From NCBI RefSeq assembly GCF_003711515.1, contig NW_021167081.1, positions 976,836 to 1,040,835 on the forward strand: a stretch of 64,000 nucleotides of DNA, written 5' to 3'. Of this stretch, positions 55,937 through 64,000 are shown one piece after another. The translations under genes were made by a program, and so were the position numbers. How positions within the stretch are numbered: the stretch's first letter is position 1; every line of letters begins with the position of its first letter. The notes under the pieces are model-generated. The model was given only the letters and a program-made list of their open reading frames with translations. It searched no databases and was not told the origin of the DNA. This DNA comes from Sodiomyces alkalinus F11 (lineage: Eukaryota > Ascomycota > Sordariomycetes > Glomerellales > Plectosphaerellaceae).

Positions 55937-57103
55937 TCAATGGCCCTGGTCGGGACCCAAAGCCAAAACGTCAATCTCTCTCCGTCCATCAAAATCTCCC
56001 AGCCAAGCACACAGGTTCTTCCCCGCCGTCAAGACTCGATTCACATCCAGCTGCTCATTCTCAGCCTCCCGCTCACGGAGCCGCGAGTCCGCCCCAACCT
56101 CGGCGTCTCCCAAGACGATCGTCTCGGCCCACTCGAGCAGATGCGTCATGTTTTCCACCGCCACCCGCTCCGTGTTAGGCACATGAAGCCGATCCCGCTG
56201 CGACTGGCTCCAGAGTCCCGAGCAGACCATGCTGATGTTGGCCAAAAGCGAGTCCGTAGGGACCGCCGCCGTTGAGCCCGTCCTGCGGTGATGATGACTC
56301 GGCCCGTCCGCCTTCCTGCGGCCGCCGTGTTGGTGGTCCCGCGAATACGGAGACCATCGGTGCTGGTTGCGAGAGGGAGCCGAACAGCTGGGGTGTTCGT
56401 CGTCGTCTTCGGAACCCTCGTGCTGCTCGCACAGGCTGTGGAAGGCGTTGCTGTCGCGGAGGCGGGAGTTGACGAGGCGCTCCCCCAGGTAGGCACGGCT
56501 TGCTTCCAGGCATATCTTATGGACCTGGCGGATCGTCGAGACGTACTGGCTCGACGCTGCGCTGGTTCCCGAGACCACACTAGGACGGGATCCCACTTCC
56601 GTATTGCTGTCGCTGGATGGATAAACAGTTTCCGAGACGCTGTCGGTGCTCATAGGCACGGGCGAGTACCCGAAACCCTTGCTTCTGTCGGAGTACCCGG
56701 AGCTCTGGTCCAGGGTTATCTACCAGATCGCTACGCTAGGCTTGGGGATTTTGGCCACTTCACCTACCAGGTATATGCAATCCTCGTCCATGTGACCAGG
56801 AACCGCCGAGCCTGGCTCGGGCAAGTCGAAACAACCAGAAAATCCGATTCCGCCGTTGTGGAACAAGGTGAAGTTGGAATTAGCCTGTCCCATGAGTGGA
56901 GCCGAATGGTAGCCATGATTGCTTAAATTTCCCTGCTCCGCTCCTGTTGGGATCACCTGGGCGGGATGGTTGCCAGAAGGTGTAGATGTGCCATAAAGCC
57001 CGTGCCGCGTCTCCGCGTCCTCGTTCATGGCGTTAACAGATGATCGTGGGGCGTATATAAAGCTGCTGGGGGAATCCCTGCGCTTAATTGGGTCGGTGTC
57101 CAT
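55937..57103 (-). CDS. Unrecognised fungal protein
   Basis: Two exons (57103-56768 and 56704-55937) with a 63-base phase-0 intron give 367 residues. Without splicing, the frame is the same on both sides and is broken only by a TAG inside the intron. The N-terminal third is low complexity (MDTDPIKRRDSPSSFIYAPR). The C-terminal two thirds contain helical, conserved-looking segments: STIRQVHKICLEASRAYLGE, a His/Arg-rich acidic linker, LLANISMVCSGLWSQSQRDR, VAVENMTHLLEWAETIVLG and LTAGKNLCAWLGD. I do not recognise a named domain. A nuclear or regulatory role would be a guess. The donor GTAGGT is strong; the acceptor CCAG is acceptable. Confidence 0.75.
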
Positions 57104-57389
57104 AGTTTGGATGGTCAGGGACTAGATATCTGGAGTTATTCTGGTAAAACTTTGTTATATCAACAAGACGGTATGCCGGTATATAAGTATAAGATCAGCA
57201 AGAAAAGATGGCCACAGACCAGAGCAGTCTATTATAGACTCCAGCCATAATGGGGAATGCTCGAGAATGCACGCAGGCGAAACAACGATGTAACACTGGC
57301 AGACAAGATGTGAGATACAGAAAAGTCCAGGCTACCAAATCCTGAGACAGGAATCCTGGGAAGGCTTTCATTGTACTATAAAAAAAGGT

Positions 57390-58625
57390 CTAGGTGGCCC
57401 AAATGACAAGTCTTCCATCGACACCGGTGGCTGAAAGGTTGAGGTTAGCAACAATGGTGGGCATAACAAAGGGCCCATGTTGAAAGCACTTACAGGTGAA
57501 CTTTGTGACGCGGTCGCCAGAGGTTTCAAACGGCCGGATGGTAGTAATGGTGTTCTGGTGGACTGTCTTGAGCTGCGTGTCGTCTTTGGCCTTGCCTCTG
57601 AGGTCCATCTGCCTGAACATGTTCAGCGCGGATTCTTCGCGCGCCTCCCCGAGGCCAGGGCGACCCTTCGCCTCGAGGCTTCCAGCAAGTTGCCACCCTC
57701 CCTCTCCACCTTTGAAACGGAAGGCTTCACAGTCATAGCCGGCAGCGATGATCTCGTCTTCAGCGCTCCACAAAAGGCTCATGAAGGGCAGAAGTTGGGC
57801 CGTGATAGTGAGCACCGCTCGCGGCGGCTGCTCGGGGCCGCCGGGATAGACCACCGTGACGCTGCTGTCGTGCGCTGCGAAGGCCAGGGCGTCTCCGCTA
57901 GGGGAGAAGGCGACCGAATGCACCCATCCAGCCGAGTTGTTCAAGTACTCCCCGCATACGGTGTTGAAGGGGAGCCTCTCACCCCAGAGCGTGGGCTCGG
58001 GGCGGGCATCGGTGCCCTTGATGAAGCTGGAGAAGACCCTGGCGTGTGCGTCGGTCGAGCCTGCAGCGAGGAGCACCGAGTTGGGGTGCCAGGCCACCGA
58101 GGTGATCGTGCTCCGGATCGGCTTCTTAAGATGCTTCGAGACCCACCAGTCGTTCTCCTCCTCAAAGTAGCAGATGGCAATCAGCCGGTCTCCCGAACCG
58201 ACGGCGAACTTGGTCTCGTTGGGCGACCAGCGGACGAAGGTCGCCGCTCGGGTGATTCGAAGCAGTACGAGGGTCGGCTTGTACCCGGTAGGCGATGGCT
58301 CCCACACGAGGGCATTACGGTCTGTGTAGTAGCGATATTATATTAGCTGGGTTCTGACGGTGGTGGAGCTGCTGTTTTTGAAATGGGGCGACAAGCTCTT
58401 ACCCTGAGAGCAGGTGACAATCCGTCCGCTGTTCGGAGCAATATCCACGCTGGTGACCAGCTTGTCGTGGCCCTTCAATTCATCCTTGAGTTTGAAGGCG
58501 TTGCCGACCTTCCCATACAACTCAATGGTCGAGTCGCGAGCGACTGCAACGGTCGTGCGATCGGCTGAAAACGAATGATCGGCGATGGGATTGTGGAAGA
58601 GGTGGTGGATTTCTGGGGATGCCAT
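57390..58625 (-). CDS. ARC40: Arp2/3 complex 41 kDa subunit (ARPC1)
   Basis: Three exons (58625-58403, 58321-57494, 57430-57390) give 363 residues, the family length. It is a seven-bladed WD40 protein: LFHNPIADHSFSADRTTVAV, LKGHDKLVTSVDIAPNSGRI, CSQDRNALVWEP across the splice, VRWSPNETKFAVGSGDRLIA, the ARPC1-typical VSKHLKKPIRSTITSVAWHP, AGWVHSVAFSPSGDALAFAA, ITTIRPF and the last blade TSTGVDGRLVIWAT. ARPC1 is part of the Arp2/3 complex that nucleates branched actin at cortical patches during endocytosis. The last exon is only 41 bases. It is divergent from the U2B'' gene. Confidence 0.94.
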
Positions 58626-59191
58626 TGTGACGAAGCCGTTTTCTGTGATAGGAGTAGCTCTCTACTATCACTCTGGTTGTCACAGGAGATGTGCGAAGGC
58701 TGGGAAGTGTAGCTTTGGTGCAGGTGTGCCGACGTGACTGACAAGGAGGGGTTATGTAGGCGGTCGGACACTAAGGTACGTAAAGTAATGGTACCTTGAT
58801 AGAACTTGTACACTACGGAGAGCCACCGAACATAAGGTACATGATATCAGGTGTACATATGGCAGCAGTACGAAGTATCTAGGTACGTAATAAGTATTTC
58901 TAGTGCAAATGCGCAAGGTACCTTAGGTACGGGTACCTAGGTAGGTAGCCTCGCTGTGGAGTCAGCCGACTCGGTGAACAAGTGATTTCCACCCAGCATC
59001 TCCACCACAGCAGATTTCCAGCATCCTACTCATTATCACAACTATTACCAACGTGACGGAATACGAAACGCATCCATTATTCCACCGATATTCGGGCGCC
59101 ATTGTATCAACGCCATTCAGAACCAATTGAGACATCATCAAAAAGAGGCTTTTCTCAGCCTTCCCGTCGCCCTCAAAGGGTAGCTGCGATT
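58626..59191. other. Divergent promoter region ARC40/U2B''
   Basis: About 565 bases. It contains a dense AAGGTACCTTAGGTAC..GGTACCTAGGTAGG element at 58914-58948. No coding exon was recognised. Confidence 0.6.
58914..58948. repeat. Dispersed GGTACC-type intergenic palindrome (densest copy)
   Basis: Overlapping palindromes built from AAGGTACCTTA, GGTACGGGTACC and CCTAGGTAGG. Related copies occur at 755-767, 17782-17797, 29093-29110, 29158-29171, 39126-39150, 55505-55522 and 61600-61636, all outside supported coding exons. Confidence 0.6.
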
Positions 59192-59915
59192 ATGACCACC
59201 GCTGCACCATCTCGCGGCCTTCAGCCCAATGCTTCTCTCCCTGCGAAGGTCACCCCGATACCTCCCAACCAAACGTGAGTTATCCAAGGATCTTTATCTT
59301 GATTCTCCGCCTCTCTTCTCGCGCTAACATTGGCATCCAGTCTCTATGTCACCAACCTCCCATCAGCCAAGATCCAGAAAAGCGACCTAAGGACAGCGCT
59401 GTACATGCTGTTTTCCGCCCATGGGCCGGTTCTCGACATTGTGGCGATGAAGACCATGAAGATGCGCGGCCAGGCGCACGTTACATTCCGGGACGTGCAA
59501 ACAGCCACGCAAGCAATGAGGACACTGGAGGGCTTCGAATTCCTCGGTCGTCCGTTGGTGAGTTGCCATCCGTCACCGCCTCGCCGGCTTCTCGCCGCAT
59601 GCCACTAGTAACAGAACTAATGACAACGCGGTATACCTACAGAAAATCCAGTACGCCAAGTCCAAGTCCGATTACATCGCGAAGCTAGACGGATCGTACA
59701 AGATGCCGAACACCGGTGCGACCAGCGTTGAAGTCACACAACTCCAACAGAGTATCTTCAACGTACCCGCGCCTGGGACCGCGAAACCAGCGGCGGGTGC
59801 GGACCTTGAAATGAAAGATGCCAATTCGCCGGAGGGTCGTGGCCAAAAGAGGCCGAGAGACGAAGAGGAGGAGGACAGCGACGTGGCGATGGAGGAGGAC
59901 AGCGACGAAGATTGA
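59192..59915 (+). CDS. MSL1: U2 snRNP B''/U1A-type RRM protein
   Basis: Three exons (59192-59274, 59341-59557, 59643-59915) give 190 residues. One RRM spans about residues 28-110: RNP2 LYVTNLP, RNP1 RGQAHVTF, and the family signature GRPLKIQYAKSKSDYIAKLDG at its end (across the splice). The C-terminus is acidic (EEEEDSDVAMEEDSDED). The single RRM with this tail fits fungal U2B''/Msl1, which binds U2 snRNA stem-loop IV with U2A'. U1A is the alternative, because fungi often have one protein serving either role. It converges with ATG10, with only 39 bases between stop codons. Confidence 0.9.
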
Positions 59916-59954
59916 TCGTCCAGGTTATAGGGACCCGGCCAAACTTTTCAACTC

Positions 59955-60846
59955 CTAACCCAGGGCCATCTCCTTGGGCACCCAGAGGCCCACGCACCCG
60001 CCTACCAAGCCCAGCCAGCCCATCAGGTAATTCTCCTTGGTGCAGTCGAAACCGGCCATCGCATCACCGAGGAGGCAAGGATGGATGAAGAACGAGGGGA
60101 CTCCCGTGATGGGATGATGCTATCGCTTTACGTTAGTATAGACCTACAGACGGTCGCCAGAGAGTCGTTTTCTAATTTGACCAAAGATCACAGCGCCGCC
60201 GCTTCCCCGCGTGACTTACATCTCCGGAAATGCCGCCGATTGGCCCTCCGCTGCGGAGGGCATCCTTGTACTGGTCAGGGACGAGTCTTCGAAAGACGGT
60301 GTCGATGTTGAACGCCGGCTCATCAGCTGGCAAGCCGTGCAACGTGAACCACAGGCACGGTATCTGATACGTGGGATGATGGTGGATCTCATAGACAACC
60401 TGCCCGATATCTGATGTAGCCTCTCTGCGGAGGGCAGCCTGCCAGAAGCGGGATCAGTCTACGGATTTCCCATTTATTTGAAAATCTAAAGATTGGTGTT
60501 TCACCTCGTCATCTTCCTCGGCGTTTATCATGGCCTGGTCTTTGGCACCAGGCTCTCCCTCTGCCTCCCCGTCGGGGCGGTTACATAATGAGAATCGGTC
60601 TAGATGTGATGAAAGATCTCCGTGGTCCAAGGATGCTTCGAGGGGCCGAACAATCTGTATAAAAGTGGCGTACTCGGCGCCCACAGCAAATGAGGCGCCC
60701 AGAGACGTGCATACTCGCATCCTCCATCGTTGCCGGACGGGGCCCAATGTGGCCTGACGATATCGCCGGTCAAAATGATGACAGACTTCTGAGAACTCTT
60801 CTTGAGTCAAGTGGGGAAAGCTGTAGAAGTTTGCAGATCGAGTCAT
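59955..60846 (-). CDS. ATG10: Autophagy E2-like enzyme ATG10
   Basis: Three exons (60846-60505, 60438-60220, 60119-59955), all phase 0, give 241 residues. The N-terminus (FYSFPHLTQEEFSEVCHHFD) is the Atg10 start. Exon 2 carries VVYEIHHHPTYQIPCLWFTL and the DTVFRRLVPD segment, and exon 3 carries HHPITGVPSFFIHPC with the catalytic Cys of the HPC motif. Atg10 is the E2-like enzyme that passes Atg12 to Atg5 in the cytosol. The two introns are 66 and 100 bases. No single exon shows the whole domain, so the gene is easily missed or truncated in automated calls. Confidence 0.9.
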
Positions 60847-61255
60847 GGTCTAATAAGCTCGGGCGTCGCAAAAGAAAAGAAGAAAAACAAAAAGAAGGAA
60901 AGGAAGGAAAAGGAACGTGACTACGAAAGCATTTACCGAATTAAAAGAGAGGCCTAATCTGGGGTCAAGTCGCGAGTTACGGTTTACCCCCTCTTGCATT
61001 GCTGACGGAGAACGGTGTAGTAATAATAATTCTCCGTAATAGTTCGCCTTGGATGTTACCTGCGTACGTGTACTTTTGGCAGCGGGTTGGTGGTGACTAC
61101 TCCGGACGGCGCAGATATACATTGAACGCCGTGCTCTCGTATGTTTGATTTCTTGACCTGTTATGAGTGGTTCGATAACCCGTGTTGATGCCAGGATGAA
61201 TTAAACGCTCTATTAATACTCTGTAAAAGGTAAGGTAGCAAAAGACTTTTAGATT

Positions 61256-61531
61256 TCAAGTTGGGCCCACGGATGTACGCCGGAGGCCGGGGACTAATGC
61301 TGCCGTATGCAGGTGCCAGGTCCAGTACACATCGAGGTCATTAATTGGAATTAAATTCATAATATCTCTTCTAACAAACAGTATTAGTGGGAGAGGCAGC
61401 AGGAGAAACAGCAAAATACCAGTGACAGCAATGGCAGGAGCAATTACAGCGAGTGCGGGTGATAATACCCAACATTTACTCGTAAGATAAGGTCGCGAAA
61501 GATGCCCCCGGGGTCCCGGAATATTCTCCAT
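61256..61531 (-). CDS. Very doubtful small membrane ORF
   Basis: An ATG-to-TGA frame of 91 codons with one strongly hydrophobic stretch (ALAVIAPAIAVTGILLFLLL). No family was recognised, and it lies in an AT-richer spacer. It could be a remnant exon of a membrane protein or a chance frame. Confidence 0.2.
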   Translation of the reverse strand: MENIPGPRGHLSRPYLTSKCWVLSPALAVIAPAIAVTGILLFLLLPLPLILFVRRDIMNLIPINDLDVYWTWHLHTAALVPGLRRTSVGPT

Positions 61532-61561
61532 CTCATGTGTTACTGCTAGGTACTTACGAAG

Positions 61562-61571
61562 TACACGTGTA
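61562..61571. promoter_or_regulatory. TACACGTGTA palindrome (copy 4)
   Basis: Fourth perfect copy, in the ATG10/GH47 divergent spacer. Confidence 0.45.
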
Positions 61572-62051
61572 TTATCGCCCTACCCGCATCTGATTACGTA
61601 CCTACTACTTACCTTACCTAAGGTAAGGTAAGGTAGCTTGCATCGACCTGCAAAAGGTACTTCCTAAACCCGTCAATGTGCTGACTTTCTTCAGGTAAGG
61701 TATTCTTTAGCTGTCCTTTTGCTACTCCGTACATACCTAAGGTACACATACATCTTCTTCATCTGCTTTGCTACGCTTCTCACTTAATTCAATATGTGTC
61801 AATGACATTTGGATGACATTGAGAAGCTCAAGATATTCTTTTTGCTGAGTCTTTACTGGCTAACCCAGCAGAAAGTTGAGTAGCACTCTGCGGACCATGC
61901 TTTGACATGCGATAAACGTTCGAGATCACTGCATCACCGGAATACAAACCTGAACATCCTCGAGGCCGCTCCCTCCAACACCGCATCTTCTCAGACTGCC
62001 CACCACATTCGAAACAAGGCAGTCTAAGTAGGGACCAGCCCCCTAAACGAC

Positions 62052-64000
62052 ATGTCTTCCTTCACGGTCCCGCGCAACGTCCCGTCTTTCGGAAACCCGC
62101 AGCGACTCGCCGAGGACCGTCTTTGGGCTTCCTCTGGAACGGCCTCGCGCAACTCGCGAGGCCCTGGGCGAGTCTTAGACAACGTTCAGCACAGTGTCGA
62201 CAGCTTCCTACGACCAAAGGGCCAGCTACCCATGTACAAAGACAAGCCATACACATACGCCGGGTCGAGAAGGATCCAGCCACACTGGAGGAGGAAACGG
62301 TCCTTGCTGGGCCTTTTGCTTCTCTCCACATGCGGTCTGTGGTTCTTCGGCTTCTTTTCGGGTGACTCGAGCACCCGTCTCGGCGCTTCGCAATGGAACT
62401 GGCTGGGGACTTCGGAACCGCCCGGCAAGAAGGTGGACTGGTTGAAGAGGAGAGAACGAGTGGTTGAAGCTTTCGAGCTCAGTTGGGACGCTTACGAACG
62501 CTATGCTTGGGGTATGTCCTATGTTCTATGTCCTATGTCCTATGCCCTATGCCCCATACGATAAGTTGAGACACAGACGCAGGGCTTTTGTCTCCTGTCT
62601 TGAATGAACAGATCGCTGACGTGTGTGTATGCCGATCTGCACTGAACAGGCTACGACGAATACCACCCTATCGCGAAAACGGGCAAGCAGATGGCACCCG
62701 AGGGCCTAGGATGGATCATAATCGACGCTCTCGACACTATGATGCTGATGAACCTCACTTCGCGGCTGTCTCATGCCAGGCAATGGCTATCAGAATCCTT
62801 AACATGGGATCAGGACCAGGACGTCAACACGTTCGAGACTACCATCCGGATGCTCGGCGGGCTGCTGTCGGCACACTATCTTTCGACCGAGTTCCCCGAT
62901 CTAGCTCCACTGGCGGACGATGACGAGGGGGCGCCGGGGGAGGACTTATATCTGGAAAAGGCCAAGGACCTAGCGGACCGCCTGGTCAGCGCCTTCGACT
63001 CCACATCCGGCGTCCCCTTCGCGAGCGTGATCCTATCCAAGTACGAGGGCAAGCTGTCCCACGGGGACGACGGTGCCTCATCGACGGCCGAGGCGACGAC
63101 AGTCCAGCTCGAGTTCAAATATCTGGCCAAGCTCACGGGCGAGAAGTTCTACTGGGACAAGGTCGAGAAGGCCATGCAGGTGGTGGATGACAACGGTGCG
63201 CAGGACGGTCTCGTCCCCATCTTTATTTACCCGACGAGTGGGAAGTTCAGGGGCAAGAACATCCGGCTGGGGTCTCGCGGCGACTCGTACTACGAGTACC
63301 TCATCAAGCAGTACCTGCAGACGAACAAGGAAGAGGAGGTGTACCGGGAGATGTGGGAAGAGTCCCTTGCCGGCGTCCGCAAGCATCTGATCACGTACAG
63401 CACGCCGTCGCGGTTCACCGTCCTGGGCGAGCGCCCGTCAGGCTTGGATGGGGCCCTGTCTCCCAAGATGGACCACCTCGTCTGTTTCTACCCGGGCACC
63501 ATCGCGCTCGCCGCCACGGGCGGACTGACGGAGGCCGAGGCGAGGAAGCTCCCGAGCTGGAACCGGCAAAAGGAGGACGACATGCGGCTGGCGCGCGAGC
63601 TGACGCAGACGTGCTGGGGCATGTACAAGTGGATGGCCACGGGCCTTGCGGCAGAGATTACGTATTTCAACGTCGACAACCCGCCGCTGCCGGAATCGGC
63701 GCCGCACAACCCGCCGGAGGGCTTCGACCCGGACCCGGAGGCGGAATGGAGGCAGGACTTCGACGTGCACGGCAACGACGTGCACAACCTTCAGCGTCCG
63801 GAGACGGTGGAGAGCCTGTTCTACATGTGGCGGATCACGGAGGATCCGAAATACCGGGAGTGGGGGTGGGAGATGTTCAAGTCGTTCGTCAATCACACGG
63901 CGGTGGACGAGGGCGGTGGTTTCACGAGCCTGAGTAACGCGAACCGTATTCCCCCGGTACCACGCGACAACCTGGAGAGTTTTTGGCTGGTGAGTGCAGA
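62052..64000 (+). CDS. GH47 alpha-1,2-mannosidase, 3' end beyond window
   Basis: Exons 62052-62511 and 62650-63989 are visible (600 codons); a GTGAGT donor at 63990 shows that the gene continues past the edge. It is a type II membrane protein: about 84 cytosolic residues, one membrane anchor (LLGLLLLSTCGLWFFGFF, about 85-102), and then the GH47 domain (ERVVEAFELSWDAYERYAWG, DEYHPIAKTGKQ, LGWIIIDALDTMMLMNL, EFKYLAKLTGEKFYWDK, LGSRGDSYYEYLIKQYL, RPETVESLFYMWRIT). This is class I processing mannosidase, MNS1-like, acting on N-glycans in ER or Golgi. The final blade of the (alpha/alpha)7 barrel with the Ca-binding Thr is not in the window. The intron between the exons carries a heptamer repeat. 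Confidence 0.93.
62517..62558. repeat. Heptamer repeat CTATGTC in a GH47 intron
   Basis: About six imperfect tandem copies of a 7-base unit (CTATGTC, CTATGTT, CTATGCC) immediately after the donor of the first mannosidase intron. Confidence 0.8.

Larger units (their letters stand above)
60847..62051. other. 1.2 kb divergent spacer ATG10/GH47
   Basis: Contains both promoters, a TACACGTGTA decamer (61562-61571) and a CTTACCTTACCTAAGGTAAGGTAAGGTA inverted element (61600-61636, shown here only in part). A 91-codon frame on the minus strand (61531-61256) has one hydrophobic segment but no other support. Confidence 0.5.

Noticed and set aside
56720..56722. In-frame TAG in the unrecognised gene 55937-57103 as a second stop-recoding case
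   Set aside because: The TAG lies in a stretch that is neatly explained as a 63-base phase-0 intron (56705-56767) with a strong GTAGGT donor and CCAG acceptor, the same size as other introns here.

Overview
The window is nuclear DNA of a filamentous ascomycete (Pezizomycotina), most likely a Sordariomycete. Reasons: short introns (mostly about 50-140 bases) with GT..AG borders, compact eukaryotic housekeeping genes on both strands with no operons, a CCAAT-binding HAP3/NF-YB subunit, a SUN-family wall protein, an adiponectin-receptor-like protein with a long N-terminal extension, and an NDR-type kinase whose kinase domain is broken by in-frame TAG codons. That last pattern resembles the edited PUK1 kinase described in Fusarium. 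Species cannot be decided from the sequence alone. Exon joins below were worked out by hand from reading frame, splice borders and protein conservation.

Layout, left to right: the 5' end of an unrecognised gene running off the left edge (minus); DOP1 (plus); TGS1 (minus); GRH1/GRASP (plus); OST2/DAD1 (minus); a TMEM14-like protein (plus); CMC2 (minus, with an apparent one-base frame problem); prefoldin subunit 2 (plus); a 2.4 kb spacer; HAP3/NF-YB (plus); RRN3 (plus, intronless); a SUN-family secreted wall protein (plus); a membrane family-2 glycosyltransferase (minus); an AT-rich gene-poor block (about 28-30.6 kb); a possible small two-exon membrane protein not visible as one open frame (minus); THOC5 (minus); a PAQR/IZH3-like receptor (plus); a doubtful small ORF (minus); FPR4 nucleolar FKBP (plus); the interrupted NDR kinase (plus); ISC1 (minus); an SR-tailed SWD3/WDR5-like WD40 protein (plus); UBR1 (minus); an unrecognised fungal protein (minus); ARPC1/ARC40 (minus); U2B''/U1A-like RRM protein (plus); ATG10 (minus); and a GH47 mannosidase that runs off the right edge (plus).

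The genes do not form one pathway. They cover secretion and glycosylation (DOP1, GRH1, OST2, GH47), RNA and transcription (TGS1, U2B'', THOC5, RRN3, HAP3, SWD3), protein fate (UBR1, ATG10, prefoldin, FPR4), mitochondria (CMC2), actin (ARPC1), lipid signalling (ISC1, PAQR) and the cell wall (SUN protein, GT2).

The most interesting item is the kinase at 39546-42341. All four exons join in frame, every catalytic motif is present and the C-terminal hydrophobic motif lies beyond the interruptions, yet a TAG replaces the first Trp of the conserved D-W-W-S motif and a second TAG sits in the kinase insert. This is the pattern expected of stop codons recoded to Trp by A-to-I mRNA editing during fungal sexual development. 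Other points: four perfect TACACGTGTA decamers (three within about 1 kb), a dispersed AAGGTACCTTA-type palindrome that I noticed only between genes, an 8-base minisatellite upstream of the kinase, and a hexamer repeat that encodes an SR tract on SWD3.
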